From contig NW_001799289.1 in the NCBI RefSeq assembly GCF_000165425.1, positions 125,342 through 189,341 on the forward strand: a stretch of DNA of 64,000 nucleotides, written 5' to 3'. Shown here piece by piece: positions 23,343 to 35,168 of the stretch. The first letter of the stretch is position 1. Every line of letters starts with the position of its first letter. A program made the position numbers and the translations under genes. The notes under the pieces are model-generated. The model saw only the letters and a list, made by a program, of their open reading frames with translations, did no database searches and was not told the origin of the DNA. Source of the stretch: Paramecium tetraurelia (taxonomy: Eukaryota > Ciliophora > Oligohymenophorea > Peniculida > Parameciidae).

Positions 23343-25527
23343 ATGGTGATCAGCATTAATAATGCAGTGAATAGATGTATGTAATAAAGATGCATAATAA
23401 GTCTTACTTGGCATAGATATATTTGGCCAAAGTTTCACCATCAATGTAAATGGCAAAAGAAATTATACTACTGCTTGTGGTGGCATAACTTCAGTATTAG
23501 TGATAGCTATTGTGATTATGAGTTCCTGGAACACAATTATTAACTTTTTTTGGAAATCAAACTTATAAGTATCTATTTCCTCTGAACACAACATGGATTC
23601 CCCCATTATCAAATTAGACTCCGACAATTTTATGTTAACCATGGGTCTAAAATAATTGGACAATACACAATTACAATATTTCTAAATCGAAATTGAATAG
23701 CGGTAAGTATTATAATCATTTTGAGGTTGTATAACAATAATTCCGAGTAGATTAGTTATATTGAATTAGAAAAATGCTCAAATGAGAGACTATTACAACT
23801 TTAAGAGAACTAAACCATTAATATGGCTTAAGTGCTTCCTTAAGAATTCCAAGGGTCTCTTTTATGTCTCAAGTATCTTTTTTATAATTAAATAGAAATA
23901 ATCAAACATTGCATTTCCATTAGTCAGGCCCAAGTAATTAATTAATTTAAGCAAGATTAATTGGAATTTTTGAGAATTAATATAAAAAAATGCAAAAATT
24001 TTACAAATTCACAATTAAGATGTGCATCAGAAGATGAAATCAATTAATTTGTTCAGAAGAATAGATAATTCACTTTATAGCTGTACTTTGCCAATTATGT
24101 CATTTAATATCTTAATTTTAGATACTGAACCCACATAATACAGGTGAAAACTATGTGCAACAATTCCTCGATGATTCAGTTACCATTAGTTTTATACCCT
24201 AAAAATTGTTAAGGTCAGTAACTCTGCTTTTGAAGAAGTACAACTTAATGAATGACGATAGTGTTATGCCGTTTTAGTAATTCCTAAATTATATTTAGAT
24301 CAAATGAAAAATCAGAAGTCAATTTAATATCTTCATAAGATAAGATAGAGATTGTTGATCTCGGAAGAGATGATGATGAAGTATACGGATATATAGATAT
24401 AAAATAAGATATATTCACCACTACAATCAAGAGATCCTGTCTAAAATTACACACTTTGCTTTCCTATATTGGGGGATTATTGCAAGCTCTATCCTTAGTT
24501 TTAGGGTCTCTTATAATTTAATACAATAAATTACAAAGTAAAATTATATCATATTTCAATTATAGTGTCATTAGATTTGGCAAATCAAATATTTTAGTTT
24601 GAAAAGAACTCTGAAGTAAAGATAGAATAGATTAAATAATTAAAGGAAATCAACAATGTTATCGAATAGTAGAAAGAGCAATCTAGAACTGAAAAGTCTC
24701 CTCAAAGTTAGAGATAACTGCATAAGTCCTAAGTAGATTCTCCATATTGTGGGAGAGAAGTGAATAAACTGTTTTTTAATATATTGAGATCATAGTTTGA
24801 ATTTCAAACCAATTCTGAAAGAAAGATACAACTAAATCAAAGAAATAGGATAATTTCAAAGCAATTTAATTTCGAAAAGAATAATACTAAATGGGTCTAG
24901 AAATTTGGATATACAAGTTCTAAAGATTATTTTAGAAAATCAATTATTGGAATATTAACCAGATATTCACCCTTAATTTTAAACTTCAAATTTTTAATAA
25001 ATCAAATCACATTTGGTAAATTGTTTTAATGCAACGATTCAAAATTATTAGAAATAGCCTTGAAAAAGATTAATATGCTATCCGATTCAAAGTATCTCTT
25101 TGAAAAATTGACTGAAATAGATAAGTTAAAATAAATATTACTCACTAAAGATTAGTTAGCTATATTCAACTTCACTTCCAAACCAATCATAAGTCTCAAA
25201 ATTAAAAATAGAAGGGCTTCTAAAAACTCTCTTTACAAATAGTATAATTAATATATACAAAACAAATAAAATCTAATCGATGATATCGTTTACAATTACG
25301 AATAAGTTCTGTCTGTCTATGAAAAAATAGAGTCGACCAAAAACATGTACCCAGATAATCATTACTAAACTCACATAATAAGGAGATTAATTAAATAAAT
25401 TGACCCAGAATTACTGACAATTTATAGATTGTAGAAGTATATTGAAAGTCAGGAAGTGATAGAATAATTGAGTGAAGTCGAATAATAATAAAACAGTGTG
25501 AATTGTTTAATAAGTGATGAAGTATGA
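23343..25527 (+). CDS. Two-span ciliate membrane protein, family member 5
   Basis: Starts MVISINNAVNRF, with a 25-nt intron (23377-23401) at the same place as its paralogues, then LLGIDIFGQSFTINV. A first membrane span follows (CGGITSVLVIAIVIMSSW). An ectodomain of roughly 270 residues includes the motif FMLTMGLKQLD. A second span is introduced by LLSYIGGLLQALSLVLGSLI, then MSLDLANQIF. The cytosolic tail holds IFNFTSKPIISLK at 25165. The same order of features occurs in the four genes between 43.7 and 56.7 kb. No known domain was recognised; the topology (two spans, large outer loop) recalls P2X or ENaC-type channels but no sequence signature supports that. Divergent from the helical-repeat gene. 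Confidence 0.75.
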
Positions 25528-25580
25528 TTTTATTTTATTTTATTTATTTATTTAATTATTCAAATTCAATATTTAATTAA

Positions 25581-26359
25581 ATGGATAATTATTTCACAAT
25601 CATAAGTTTACTGGGACTTAGAAATTAGAATCTACCTCCATTTAGGTGAGTGTTAATTTTAAATACAATAGAGAAGCTCGTTTGAAGAGATACAGATCAA
25701 TCAAGAAGATGGTTGAATTGATTGAGACAGCTGGTTGGACTTAGCCAAAAGTACCATTCAATGCCTTTTGCTTGAGTTCTCAAGATCGTAAGAATACACA
25801 TTTGAATATCTATTTTAGCCGAATGGGAAGATGATATGACCTATCCCGTTATAGAGTATAATAAGTTTGGGTATTAGGCTTTTGCTTTTGGAATGAATTT
25901 GGTAAATAACATTTCTAAGATGTATTATAGTTCCTATATGCATATAATTACAATGTGATAACACAAAACATCAGATTCAGAACATTTAGATATCTATTCC
26001 CTGTTGTTTAGTGTTTTATATTCGGCAGAATATATTTCGAATACAAATCTGAATTAACAAAAGTCAATTTGTTTGATGAGTATGTTCAATTAAGAGCATA
26101 GGAGTTGGTGAAGGAGAACGAGTTTCTTTTGGAACATGAAGGTTAGTATGCGTTCATGATTTGAATAGATATCAAGAGATTCGTGTGGTGGTATGAGGAT
26201 TACAAAGAGACATTATGCAGAGTCCACAGACAAGCTAATGATCACGCAGCCACTGACTTCAAAGACTCTGAATTGATATTGTAAGACTTTATTCGCAGAT
26301 ACACAAATCCCAATTCCGCAAGACCACTCAATATTTAAGAGAAAGGAGTTTTATTCTGA
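25581..26359 (+). CDS. Conserved small protein of unknown function
   Basis: Four introns of about 26-31 nt are needed (donors near 25635, 25789, 25902 and 26141). They give a compact protein of about 220 residues: REARLKRYRSIKKMVELIE, PEWEDDMTYPVIEYNKFGYQ, a hydrophobic patch FRYLFPVVQCFIFGRIYFEY and a charged C-terminus (RRYTNPNSARPLNIQEKG). Codon use is more GC-rich than its neighbours, as in highly expressed genes. Length, basic N-terminus and one amphipathic/hydrophobic segment would suit a mitochondrial complex subunit of ciliates, but this is inference; I do not recognise the family. Confidence 0.65.
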
Positions 26360-26408
26360 AATTATTATTCCAAAATAAATAAATATTTTACACACAATAA
26401 CATTGTAT

Positions 26409-27456
26409 ATGTTGGCTATCTAACTTTTCATTTTAACACTCTCAACCCTCTTTGGATTGTCATTTTAATCCCAACAATGCCCAAACATAATATATGATAC
26501 CGTGAAATTGTTTATTTTTTGCACTTTTTTGATTGAAAACTATTGCATACTAATAGGTTTATTTCTATTTATTTGGTTAAGAGAATTAATAAAAAAGTTT
26601 GATCATGAAAAAAAATTAGAACTACCTCATATATAATAAAATAACATTCAAAGTTAAAAAGCAAAGTAATTATCTTTTTCAGTGGAAGCAATAGAATCTG
26701 CAGTAGAGGCAGTCCAAATATATGATCACGTCACAAAAGAAAGTCAATATGCAATCTTATAAAGGGCTGATAAGAGTCATTTAGCTTAATTAGGAATTAC
26801 TTTAAAGAATACTGTGTTATTAGAAAAGGGTAGAGTAGTTGATTCAAATTAAAATTCTAAATTAATATCTCAATTAGATAATCAGAAAAGGGGGAATGGT
26901 GCTCAATAAATCTCGATTAAATATGAAGATAATAGTGAATATTTAAAAAACTAAAACAGAATTCTAAAATCTATTCCATTTAAAATTGGTGATTTTGACA
27001 AATAAATGGGTGAAATCATTCAAGCTGAAATTATGTCTAATGAATAATTGGACAATTAGGTGAGTAGACATTAAGCTTAAGAATAACATCATGCTCTATA
27101 ATAAACTATTTATGAGTCTATTCTTCTGATAATTTTATATGGTATAAATCAATTTATAAATAAAAGCTGGCGGAATATCTTAAGTTAAAAATATTTATCT
27201 ATAAATATTTGATTCACTGTTGTTTGGAGTTGTATTGCATAGTGGAGTTTAGAAGTAGCAACTTTTTACGGTAACTCATTTGTTGTTAAATGTGTGTATC
27301 ATATCTGGGTGCTGCTCTTTATATATATTGGGAATATACTTCAAGTTTCAAATTTTCATTATCGGGGGACTGGTCTTATCATTATAGAAAGTTAATGCCA
27401 ATTTGGTGATGATGATAATTCCATTGACTACTTTGCTGAAAATATTTATAATCTGA
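26409..27456 (+). CDS. Multi-span membrane protein, unknown
   Basis: 330 residues after removing introns 26653-26682 (30 nt) and 27142-27166 (25 nt); the spliced length is divisible by three. Two spans lie at the N-terminus (MLAIQLFILTLSTLFGLSF; LFIFCTFLIENYCILIGLF). A polar middle of about 170 residues has little secondary signal, then at least three spans close the protein (VTHLLLNVCIISGCCSLYIL; FQIFIIGGLVLSL; NLVMMIIPLTTLLKIFII). Without the second intron the frame stops at TGA 27210, so this end depends on that splice. The layout (paired helices around a cytosolic loop) fits several small organelle-membrane families, none recognised. Confidence 0.6.
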
Positions 27457-27579
27457 TATAAATAATACATGTTTGGTGTTTATTCTTTTAAAATCATTTA
27501 ATTTTGTTTAGAATGTATGCAGAATAAAATTTAAATGTTTGAACTAAATAAATATATATATAGGAAAATGTAATCAAAT

Positions 27580-28227
27580 TCAATCTAGACCATCTGAAGT
27601 ACTACTGTTAAAAATAAATTATAACAATACCCATTTGCATTCGATTAATCTTTGTCTATCTTTTTAATGAGTTATTTAATTCTTTCTTCGTTTTTCTATT
27701 TATAATTTAATCTTACTTTTTAACTTCTTAATAACTCTTAACGATTTTTTTAAGTTTCTTATAATAAAAACATATTAACTGTATGCATTCCGTCCTGTTT
27801 GATTTTCATTTGTTCGATTTCTTACTCTAAGTATTAAATAGTCTATTGTAAACTTTAACTATTTTAAGTATGCATACGAATGGGGGATTAAATGCTTGAG
27901 TTGCGTATTTTAAGACTGGGATACTCAGCTGAATGAGTTGCTTTTGATAAGACAGCAAATTTTACAACTACACTCTGAAATTTAACTGAGATTGAGATCA
28001 GCTTTTTCTTTGGATTGTTATTTACCAAAGTTGAATAAGTTGTTATACATTCCTTGGGTGTTTTCATCAAGTTTTTCTACAATTTATTAGGTTTAAGTAG
28101 CCATTTATTGTATTTTCTGTATAATCAATTTGGTTTCATTATATTCGAAATCATCATCTTTAACTAAAAACTCGTGATTAATTTGGAAATAATTTCCACT
28201 CGATTTGGTTCTTCGATGCTTAGACAT
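27580..28227 (-). CDS. Coiled-coil protein, 198 residues
   Basis: MSKHRRTKSSGNYFQINHEF at ATG 28227. Two introns of 25 and 26 nt bring three partial frames into one, and the spliced length is an exact multiple of three. A short helix (IIQKIQQMATQTQQIVEKL) and a long one (SLQQTIQYLEQEIEQMKIKQ through RIKQLIKKIDKDQSN) dominate. Serine-rich basic segments at the N-terminus and centre could be phosphorylation sites. It ends NGSTSDGLD. No named family; a small adaptor or cytoskeletal protein is plausible. Confidence 0.6.
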
Positions 28228-28344
28228 ATAATAAAAAATTAAATAATTAAAATTTAATCACTTTGCTAATACATTTTGATTCTAGAGATTACGATAAATA
28301 TACATTAATATACTTGTTTTATATGTTGTACGGATAAAATACTC

Positions 28345-28761
28345 TCACAATCCTTTAATTTTATCTTCAATGAATTGCTTTTCAGCTTCGCTTACTTCAA
28401 TTGCGAAATCTTTAACTGCCAAAGAGGAACACTTTCTTGACTTGATTTTCTTTGTCTTAGTCAAAAACTTTGAAATTCCAATCCATTCTCCCAACAAAGC
28501 ACCCTTCTCGACTCTCCAAACTGGAATTTGGAATTGCTTAGCCAAAGCAATAACTAATTTTTTGTATGTCTCTTCTGAACAATCATCAGCCAATACAACA
28601 AACTTAGCCTATTCCAATATATATCAATAATCAACTTATTTGCTTTCAATTGCTTTGCAAACTTCATGTACACCCTTTGATAATTATCCTCTATGTAAGG
28701 AAGTTTGGATAACTCTTTTTAAAGTAGTGAGCTCTTCTGATAATTATTCGACCTCTGCCAT
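28345..28761 (-). CDS. RPS12: 40S ribosomal protein eS12
   Basis: 129 residues after a 27-nt intron (28609-28635). The L7Ae-like fold signature is clear: AKFVVLADDCSEETYKKLV, then LLGEWIGISK and CSSLAVKDFA, which align with LGEWVGLCK and CSCVVVKDYG of animal eS12. It binds the beak of the small ribosomal subunit. Length is close to the family's usual 130. The start MAEVEQLSEELTTLK is the first ATG of the frame. Single-copy evidence cannot be judged in this window. Confidence 0.95.
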
Positions 28762-28876
28762 AATGAAAATATTTTAAATCTTTATTTTAAATTAAAAAAC
28801 AAAAAGAAATATAAGTGTTATATTCCTGCATATAAAAGCACAAAAATTATAAAAAAGCTTTCATTGTTTGAAAATC

Positions 28877-30279
28877 TCATTGTAAAATGATCTAACAATT
28901 CTCCTATTTCAATTAAATAGAAGTTGAATCATGTTTGACTAATAAAAACTTCAATTCATCAGAATGTTTAATTTTCACAGTCTTAACTATTTTTGGTTCC
29001 TCCACATAATTCACTTTCAACCTAATTTTAAGTAATTTCTTTTGTTCTTCTTTCTTCTATTGCATTTTCAACATCGATTCCTTTTTTGCCTATTCCAATT
29101 TCAATTTCTGTACTTCTTTCCTTTACTATTCAATAGTGGTTTCCATTTTGTTTAATTGTCTCTGATAATGGGAGTAGAAATGCTCGTAATCAGCTCTGAC
29201 CCCATCAAAAACTGAAGCTCTATTTCTATCAATCAACATCAATTTGACCTTCTTTTTGTTCTTCTTGGTTCTATCCTAGATTAAGAGAGTTCTGTCAAAA
29301 GTGGAATAAACTAACTGTTTATTGGATTGATAAACTCCAATTTTTGAATAGTTGTCGAGATTCCAATCTGATAGTATGGTTGGATGTTTAGGCCAGAGAA
29401 CTTGCTTTTCCTTGATAGATTAATATTGATCGTCCATAAACTCAATCACAGTTTAGGAGATTAAAGGTGGATTGAATTGGTAGGCACATTCTGGATCCTG
29501 ACATGAATCAAAAATCTTGGATCTATGATCCTTATTATCAAGAGGTTCTTCTTCTTTGAGAGCCACTCTTAGGTCTTTGAGTGTGTTAAATATGTCTGAG
29601 CAATTGCTAAAGGTACTTGTAAATTCTTCTTCATCTTATTTAATTAGTTTTAATTTTAATAGTTCACGCTGCTTAATTTAAGAAATGAGATGAAGAGCAA
29701 CCAGATTCTCATTGTAGATGATTTGTCTGCCAACTTAAAATTCAGGAAGCTAGATATTGAGTCGTTTCAACCTTTTTTATTTGTAGGCTCTACTAGGACG
29801 AAAGGCCATGTTCATTCGGTAACTAGTGATGAATATAAAAATGATTTTTTACTCATTTTCCTAAGCCCTCATGAACACTCGCAACAGAGGTCGTTGAAGA
29901 CGTTCAACCTTAGCATTATAATATTCTGGAGGGTAATTAATGGAATTCAGCAATTCATATTGGCGAACGTAGTTCCGAGTGTTAGATAGGTTATTCCTGA
30001 TGTCTAGTTATTAGATGGCGAGTGGATCTGCTCCAAGTGCTTAATCTTCTTCGTCACATGAATATTCGTTTTCATCTGGATATACAATATTTGTATGAAT
30101 GTAAGTAAGAGGAATTTTATGGCTTGCTTGAGGTAACCCTTCCACAATCACAAACCTAGGTATTTCTATCTGTTTGCACTGTCCATCCTAACAAAAATTC
30201 TGCCATTTCTTACCTTCTAACTTTCAATCTCCCAAACTTCACTTTTCTAAAGTGCCGTATTTGGATCGACCTGCCTCAT
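28877..30279 (-). CDS. EPL1/Enhancer-of-polycomb-like candidate
   Basis: MRQVDPNTALQKSEVWEIES at ATG 30279. Introns of 26 nt (after codon about 22) and about 30 nt (near 29835-29865) are needed. The core reads YYNAKVERLQRPLLRVFMRA, then MNMAFRPSRAYKQKRLKRLN, followed by a helix (ALHLISQIKQRELLKLKLIK). Keywords match the EPL1 region (KRxxLxRPLL ... FRxR ... VxQREKLKxE) that bridges catalytic and platform modules of NuA4 histone acetyltransferase. An acidic N-terminal stretch (PDENEYSCDEED) and a long basic coiled coil (KEVQKLKLEQAKKESMLKMQ) complete about 445 residues. The assignment is tentative; an unrelated coiled-coil nuclear protein is the alternative. Confidence 0.5.
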
Positions 30280-30341
30280 TAAAATAAAGATTTAATATAT
30301 GCAAATATTTTAACCAAAACTTAAAATAATCAATTCACCCC

Positions 30342-30542
30342 TCAACAGATGCCCACAACTCCACTCAATAACAGAATATATTAAGAGGAATTCACAACTT
30401 CAATTGATAAATTTTTTTATTTTATTTTATTAATAATCCGATCATCATTATTTTTTTCAAAACTATCATCCTCTTCTATGAACCCCAAATCATTCTCCAT
30501 CTCCAAATCCACCAATCTAACAAAACCCCATTCTTCCTCCAT
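30342..30542 (-). CDS. Small acidic ORF, 66 residues
   Basis: MEEEWGFVRLVDLEMENDLG from ATG 30542 to TGA 30342-30344, with an acidic middle (FIEEDDSFEKNNDD) and a hydrophobic end. An in-frame TGA lies just upstream, so this ATG would be the start unless there is a further exon. The stretch is richer in G on this strand than its surroundings, which is why I keep it, but no homologue or intron supports it. Confidence 0.3.
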
Positions 30543-31096
30543 CGCTATCCCTCACATCCAATCATCGCAATTACGCACATCCATATCTAAGAATTTTACA
30601 TCATTTCTCCTCTAAAATACAATACCAAAAATTGCGAACTAAAGAAATATCATATATAATATCTATATCACTATATCCTCACTCAAACAACAACACAAAA
30701 ATGAAAATCAACCCATTTAATACAATAATATTTCTTTTTATATAATTTTTCATATTTATATATTTTGATTATTAACAATTATAATTATACTTCATTTCCT
30801 ATATCCTATTTCTTCCACTTTCCTATAATCATCACTTCATACAATTACTGATTCACATATGCTTCAATGTCTTACTGTACACAATTAAACATTAATCATA
30901 ATATTTTATGGAACTATCATATTTCTCATCAAAATAGAATTATTTAATAACAGAAAAAGAACATAATTTGTGATTAACTTGAGATTAATTAAGGTGATGA
31001 TTGAAGATTGAAAAATAAATCATATCATATAAATTTTCAAGATTCTTTGTATGATTTATGGTATTAACTTCAAATTATGATTTTATTAATAAATTA
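30543..31096. other. Intergenic region, no gene seen
   Basis: 554 AT-rich bases before the EF-hand gene. I looked at both strands with TAA/TAG as Gln and found no frame that splices into something coding-like, and no RNA gene. It should contain the EF-hand gene's promoter. Confidence 0.45.
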
Positions 31097-32534
31097 ATGT
31101 CTCATTAGAGAAGAAGGGAGTAGTTCGAAAAAATATCGAATTCTTTGAAGGAGGACGATCGAAAGAGAAGGGAAGAATTAGAAAGGGAATTTTTGAAATG
31201 TCAGAAGAGAGGCTAAATGCACACTAATTCAATGATGAATTGGATAAACAAACACCAAAATAAAGCAGATCCTAAGGCCAAAGAAATGTATCGCTATCTA
31301 CCTGAAGAAAGAGTATATAAATTTAAATGAACCATCAGCGTAAACACATTGAGCTTACCCTGCTGTTTGAGAAGTTTGACAATGATGGTTCCAAAGCACT
31401 AGATTTTATTGAAGTATTCAGGATGTTCACTAAGTAATTGCGAATGATCATAATAGATATGGAATCTTCATTACTAAGAAAGAATTGTTAGATTTTTTTA
31501 AAGTTGTTGACCAAAATAAGGATTTCTCTTTAAACCTCCAAGAATTCAAAGCCTGTTATTTGGACTCAGCTGCAAGAGATATTTTTGCTAAAATAATGAA
31601 ATAATTGATAGAGAGAACACAATTGACCGAAGACGAAATTAATGCTGCCCTAAATGAAATGAATGAATTGAACAATTAGAATAGCAACTAAAATCAAAAT
31701 CCTATACCTGCTCTTCCTAAATCCTTTTAGGGAGTCATCAGTCTGCTCACGTATTTGAATACCAGGGATGAGATAAAGGATAAGCTGACCTCAAAATAAG
31801 TCAACATCTATGAACAAATTAATAATCTAAAATAACTAATTGAGTTGAGTAATAAAATCGATGTTGTTTAGAAGGTGGAGATTGAAAGAAAGATCAAGAT
31901 AAAAAAATCCTCAGAGGATAGATTAAATAAATTTAAGAATCAATTAAAGTAAATTAAAGACAGAGCCATCCAAACTGGACAGATGATGGCTGAAGAAGAA
32001 TTGAGACAAAAAAATTCTGCTTTTTTAATTACTGTCTAACCTCAACGCAAATACAAGTATAGCTATAAAAGTGAAAACAAATTCAAAAGAATGGCACCAA
32101 ATAAATAAGAGGAATTACATCTACCTAGCTACTCAGATTAAAAAGTAAATCAATTTTATGAATATATGAATATTAATATTCCCGATCAATTGAAGAATAT
32201 TAATAATAGAATATGGACTAAGCTATTTGAAAACAATCAATAATTAGACATCATCCTCTAAAAGAATAGAAAAAATCAATTAGAATCTTAAAGAACTGAT
32301 AGATTAAAACAGAAGATTAAATAAACCTTGGACAACTTATAAGCTAATTTTGAATCTGATTTCGATAGTGAAGCAAATAGAAAACCAACTTTAGAATCTC
32401 CACAAGAAAAACAATCTGCAAAATCTCCTAATTTCTTTACTTCAAGAAATTTAATGTCATAAACTTCAGAAGATTTTAGGACTGCTAGGACACAGAGAAT
32501 GCCTCCAGGATCCTCAAAATTATCTTTTCATTGA
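31097..32534 (+). CDS. EF-hand protein with coiled-coil C-terminus
   Basis: 462 residues with two introns (26 and 23 nt); the spliced length is a multiple of three. After a basic N-terminus, two EF-hands lie at about residues 85-140. Loop one DNDGSKALDFIE and loop two DQNKDFSLNLQE each have acidic or Asn/Ser ligands at positions 1, 3, 5 and 9 and Glu at 12, so both should bind Ca2+. The rest is Gln/Lys-rich coiled coil (VDQNKD ... EQINNLKQLIELSNK ... LKQKIKQTLDNLQ) and a Ser/Pro tail. Likely a Ca2+-responsive cytoskeletal or ciliary protein; no catalytic domain. Confidence 0.8.
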
Positions 32535-32832
32535 TAAAATAATGAGTAAAAATTAAGATTTTATTATTTTATATAACAATAGAATCCTCTCATCTTCTTG
32601 AATCTAAATTGACTTTCTGTTTTTAATTCGATAGATTAGTATATTTAAACATAATATTTATCTCGATTGGAACTCAGAGTAGTGGTATGCCCATTCTATT
32701 ATCTCTTACCAATCATAACGATGATAGTGTAATTTTGAATTGCTATTGAATTTTTGCAAAACCAAATGCGAATCCAAGAAATCCATATCTCTGGAGGTAA
32801 TGATGATATTTATATGTATATATATAATCTGA

Positions 32833-33598
32833 TCAGAGTCCTGTCATTCTGCTTTACACTCCTACTGTCTTCATGTAATGCTCCTTGTATTTGTGTTTTC
32901 CTATCAACTTAAAAAGAAGTGCGTACTATTGAAACTGGCCATGTGCATGGTACGAGGGTCATCTGGATGACTGTAACCAGCCATGCATCTCTGTCTGTTG
33001 TAATGAAAATCGTGTGGAGTCCAACCGAATTCTGCAAATTAGTTACCGAATAATTCTTCTTGGACTGTTGATGCTAAGGCATCTTTCATTCTCAATCTCA
33101 CGAATTCCTCATTCTTGGCTGGGAAGAGGTTTCTATTCGTTATTAACTATAACTTACGTCCAATAATAGGGAATCACATATGAATAATAGTAATGCGCAA
33201 TGTATACACCACAAATTAAATAAACCCACATGGCAAAGGCACCCTATGATATTAGTGATCAATCGTACATCTGAATTCAAGGTATGCTCTTGCCAATCTC
33301 TGTATGCTTCATAAGTTGCCCAATGAAGGAATCCATGTGATGTGTCAACCTTAACTTCTCATATGAAAATCATTACTTTTGGGTAAATACCAATCATATT
33401 GGCGAATGCAGGCCAATCATAAAAGACATCAAATAACACCTGTTGTCTTCCATAGTAAAATTTGTTTCCGTATACTCTTCTTGCCATTCTTAAGGCATCC
33501 CATCTTTCCTCTCCAACCACTCTTGCGGCCATCTTGGTAAACCACCAGATGCCATTCTTGTAATAACTTGTTTTAGCACTGAATATACTTAAACTCAT
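32833..33598 (-). CDS. Conserved single-span protein, probably mitochondrial
   Basis: 220 residues with four introns (27, 25, 25 and 26 nt); the spliced length is a multiple of three. The N-terminus MSLSIFSAKTSYYKNGIWWF is basic/aromatic. MAARVVGEERWDALRMARRV and FLHWATYEAYRDWQEHTLNS follow, then one span (FAMWVYLICGVYIAHYYYSY), then a hydrophilic end (NEEFVRLRMKDALASTV; YSHPDDPRTMHMASF; RKHKYKEHYMKTVGV). Codon use is GC-rich for the window, suggesting high expression. Composition and a single span suit an inner-membrane complex subunit restricted to ciliates, but I do not recognise it. The last intron is supported by the decayed copy downstream, which has an equal-length gap with the same flanking codons. 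Confidence 0.7.
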
Positions 33599-34219
33599 TT
33601 AAAAGATTTAATATCAGCACTAATTGTGTATTATAAAATGAGGATTAATAAGAGTTGGGCAAACATTAAGATATTTTCGAATAAAAATTCCATAATAAAA
33701 AGATACTGATTTTACAAAATCTTCTTAAGTATCGTCTAATTCTTAGTGTAGTACCTTGATGATAAAGCAAGAAGAGAGTTTATCCTATTCTAATCCAATA
33801 GATTTGCAAAAATTTGTGCAAAAATAATATCAAATTCCAACTAAAATTATGTATAATTTAAAGAACAATTTTACAACAATTTTTTTTCTCAATATATTAC
33901 CTTTATTAGCATCATTTCTTTATAGATTAGATAGAAATCTTATCCTACATGATTAATTTGATGAATCTATTATGCAACATAAAAACAAGTTTATAGAAAA
34001 CATTTTGACATAAATTTAGTACCCTTTTGCTTGAAATTGATTGAATGACGTAGGTGTCAAGTGTTTGAGTTGATCGCAGATCTCTAGACAATACCATTTG
34101 AACACCAGGTATTTTTATTTTATTTTAATATAAATATATAAAAGATTTTATACTTCTTAAAAGTGGCCTCCGATTAACTTCATTTCAAAGAATTATAATA
34201 AAAATAATAGTTGGTGCAT
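33599..34219. other. Spacer between functional gene and its decayed copy
   Basis: About 620 bases of AT-rich sequence with no supported gene. It lies upstream of the 33.6-kb gene (minus strand) and downstream of its pseudogene copy. Confidence 0.45.
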
Positions 34220-34804
34220 ATCTATGATGAAGCATGATTATTTAAAAGGACAGTTGTCATACGTCTTGATTCTCCTATTCTCATCAAATAGTGCTCCTTG
34301 TATTTATGCTTTCCTAAATATATTCTTAAATAATTGTACTATTGAATGAAGCCATGTGCATGGTTCTTTGATCATCTGGATGGACATATCCTGCCATACA
34401 TCTTTATCTATTATAATGGAAATCATGGGGAGCCAAGGCAAATTCTGCATTTTTTTTAGCAAATTGTTCCTCCAAAACAGTTGTTGCAATTGCATTTTTC
34501 ATTCTCAACCTCACAAATTCTTCGTTCTTAGCTGGGAACATGTTTCTATCATTATGATGAATTAACATATGTTCAATAATACGGAATCATATAAGAGTAG
34601 AAACAGTGAGCGATATAGATACCAAATAGCGAAAGATCCCTAAGAGTTATTAGTATAAAAAAATAAATCTGAATTCAAAGTGTGTTCTTGCCAATCTCAT
34701 GGTATCCCATCGTTCTTCACTTATTATACGAGCTGGAATCATAGTAAACCACAAAGTACGTTTTTATAATAGCTCGTCTTAACGCCAAATATACTAAGAC
34801 TCAT
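34220..34804 (-). pseudogene. Decayed tandem copy of the 33-kb single-span gene
   Basis: From MSLSIFGVKTSYYKN at ATG 34804, the copy follows its neighbour at 32833-33598 through ERWDTMRLAR, the hydrophobic span, NEEFVRLRMKNAIATTV, HPDDQRTMHMASF and KHKYKEHY. It lacks about 190 bases between two similar AGAxTGGCAAGA sites of the parent, shifts frame near codon 16 and has lost a splice donor. Changes in the KHKYKEHY block are all at third positions, so it was under selection before it decayed. Confidence 0.8.
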
Positions 34805-34829
34805 AAATTTAGATATTTTATTAATTCAT

Positions 34830-35163
34830 TCAACCCCCTTAGAATGTACAATTTTTATAAATCTATCTATATTAATTTATAAATAGTTTTTCAAAAATAA
34901 CCAGGAATGCAAAATATTTGTCAACTTCAGACTGAGGAATAGTCAAGGCATCTTTGAATGACCAAGATGAAACATGATTTTTTTCAACTAACACCTACTT
35001 CACACCCTCGAAGAAATCAGTTCCTTACATTATTCTATTAATTTAAAAATATTTATTATACCTCCTCACAATTCTATAATCCATCTTCAAATTCTCTCTA
35101 AGATCAAGCTTTTACCCTCTTTTAATCTATTCAAATATGATTCTCAAAAAGAGTGCACAATCT
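34830..35163 (-). pseudogene. HIBCH: 3-hydroxyisobutyryl-CoA hydrolase, C-terminal remnant
   Basis: About 100 codons align by eye with the end of HIBCH of valine catabolism: LRIIFEQIKRGQKLDLRENL, KMDYRIVRRIMQG, DFFEGVKQVLVEKNHVSSW. A 27-nt intron between VRR and IMQG is still spliceable. The first two thirds of the enzyme, including the crotonase active-site core, are absent. The frame begins without a Met beside the start of the plus-strand ORF at 35169. It ends at TGA 34830-34832. Most likely a truncated duplicate of a gene elsewhere; a domain-only gene is unlikely because the catalytic residues are gone. Confidence 0.7.
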
Positions 35164-35168
35164 TGAGT

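Noticed and set aside
23463-23663. Minus-strand ORF of 66 codons that stays open for about 150 with TAA/TAG as Gln
   Set aside because: Opposite the start of family member 5, whose intron position, span and motifs agree with four paralogues.
28370-28630. Plus-strand ORF of 86 codons
   Set aside because: Antisense to ribosomal protein eS12.
29690-29989. Plus-strand ORF of 99 codons
   Set aside because: Antisense to the EPL1-like gene, which has matching exons on both sides.
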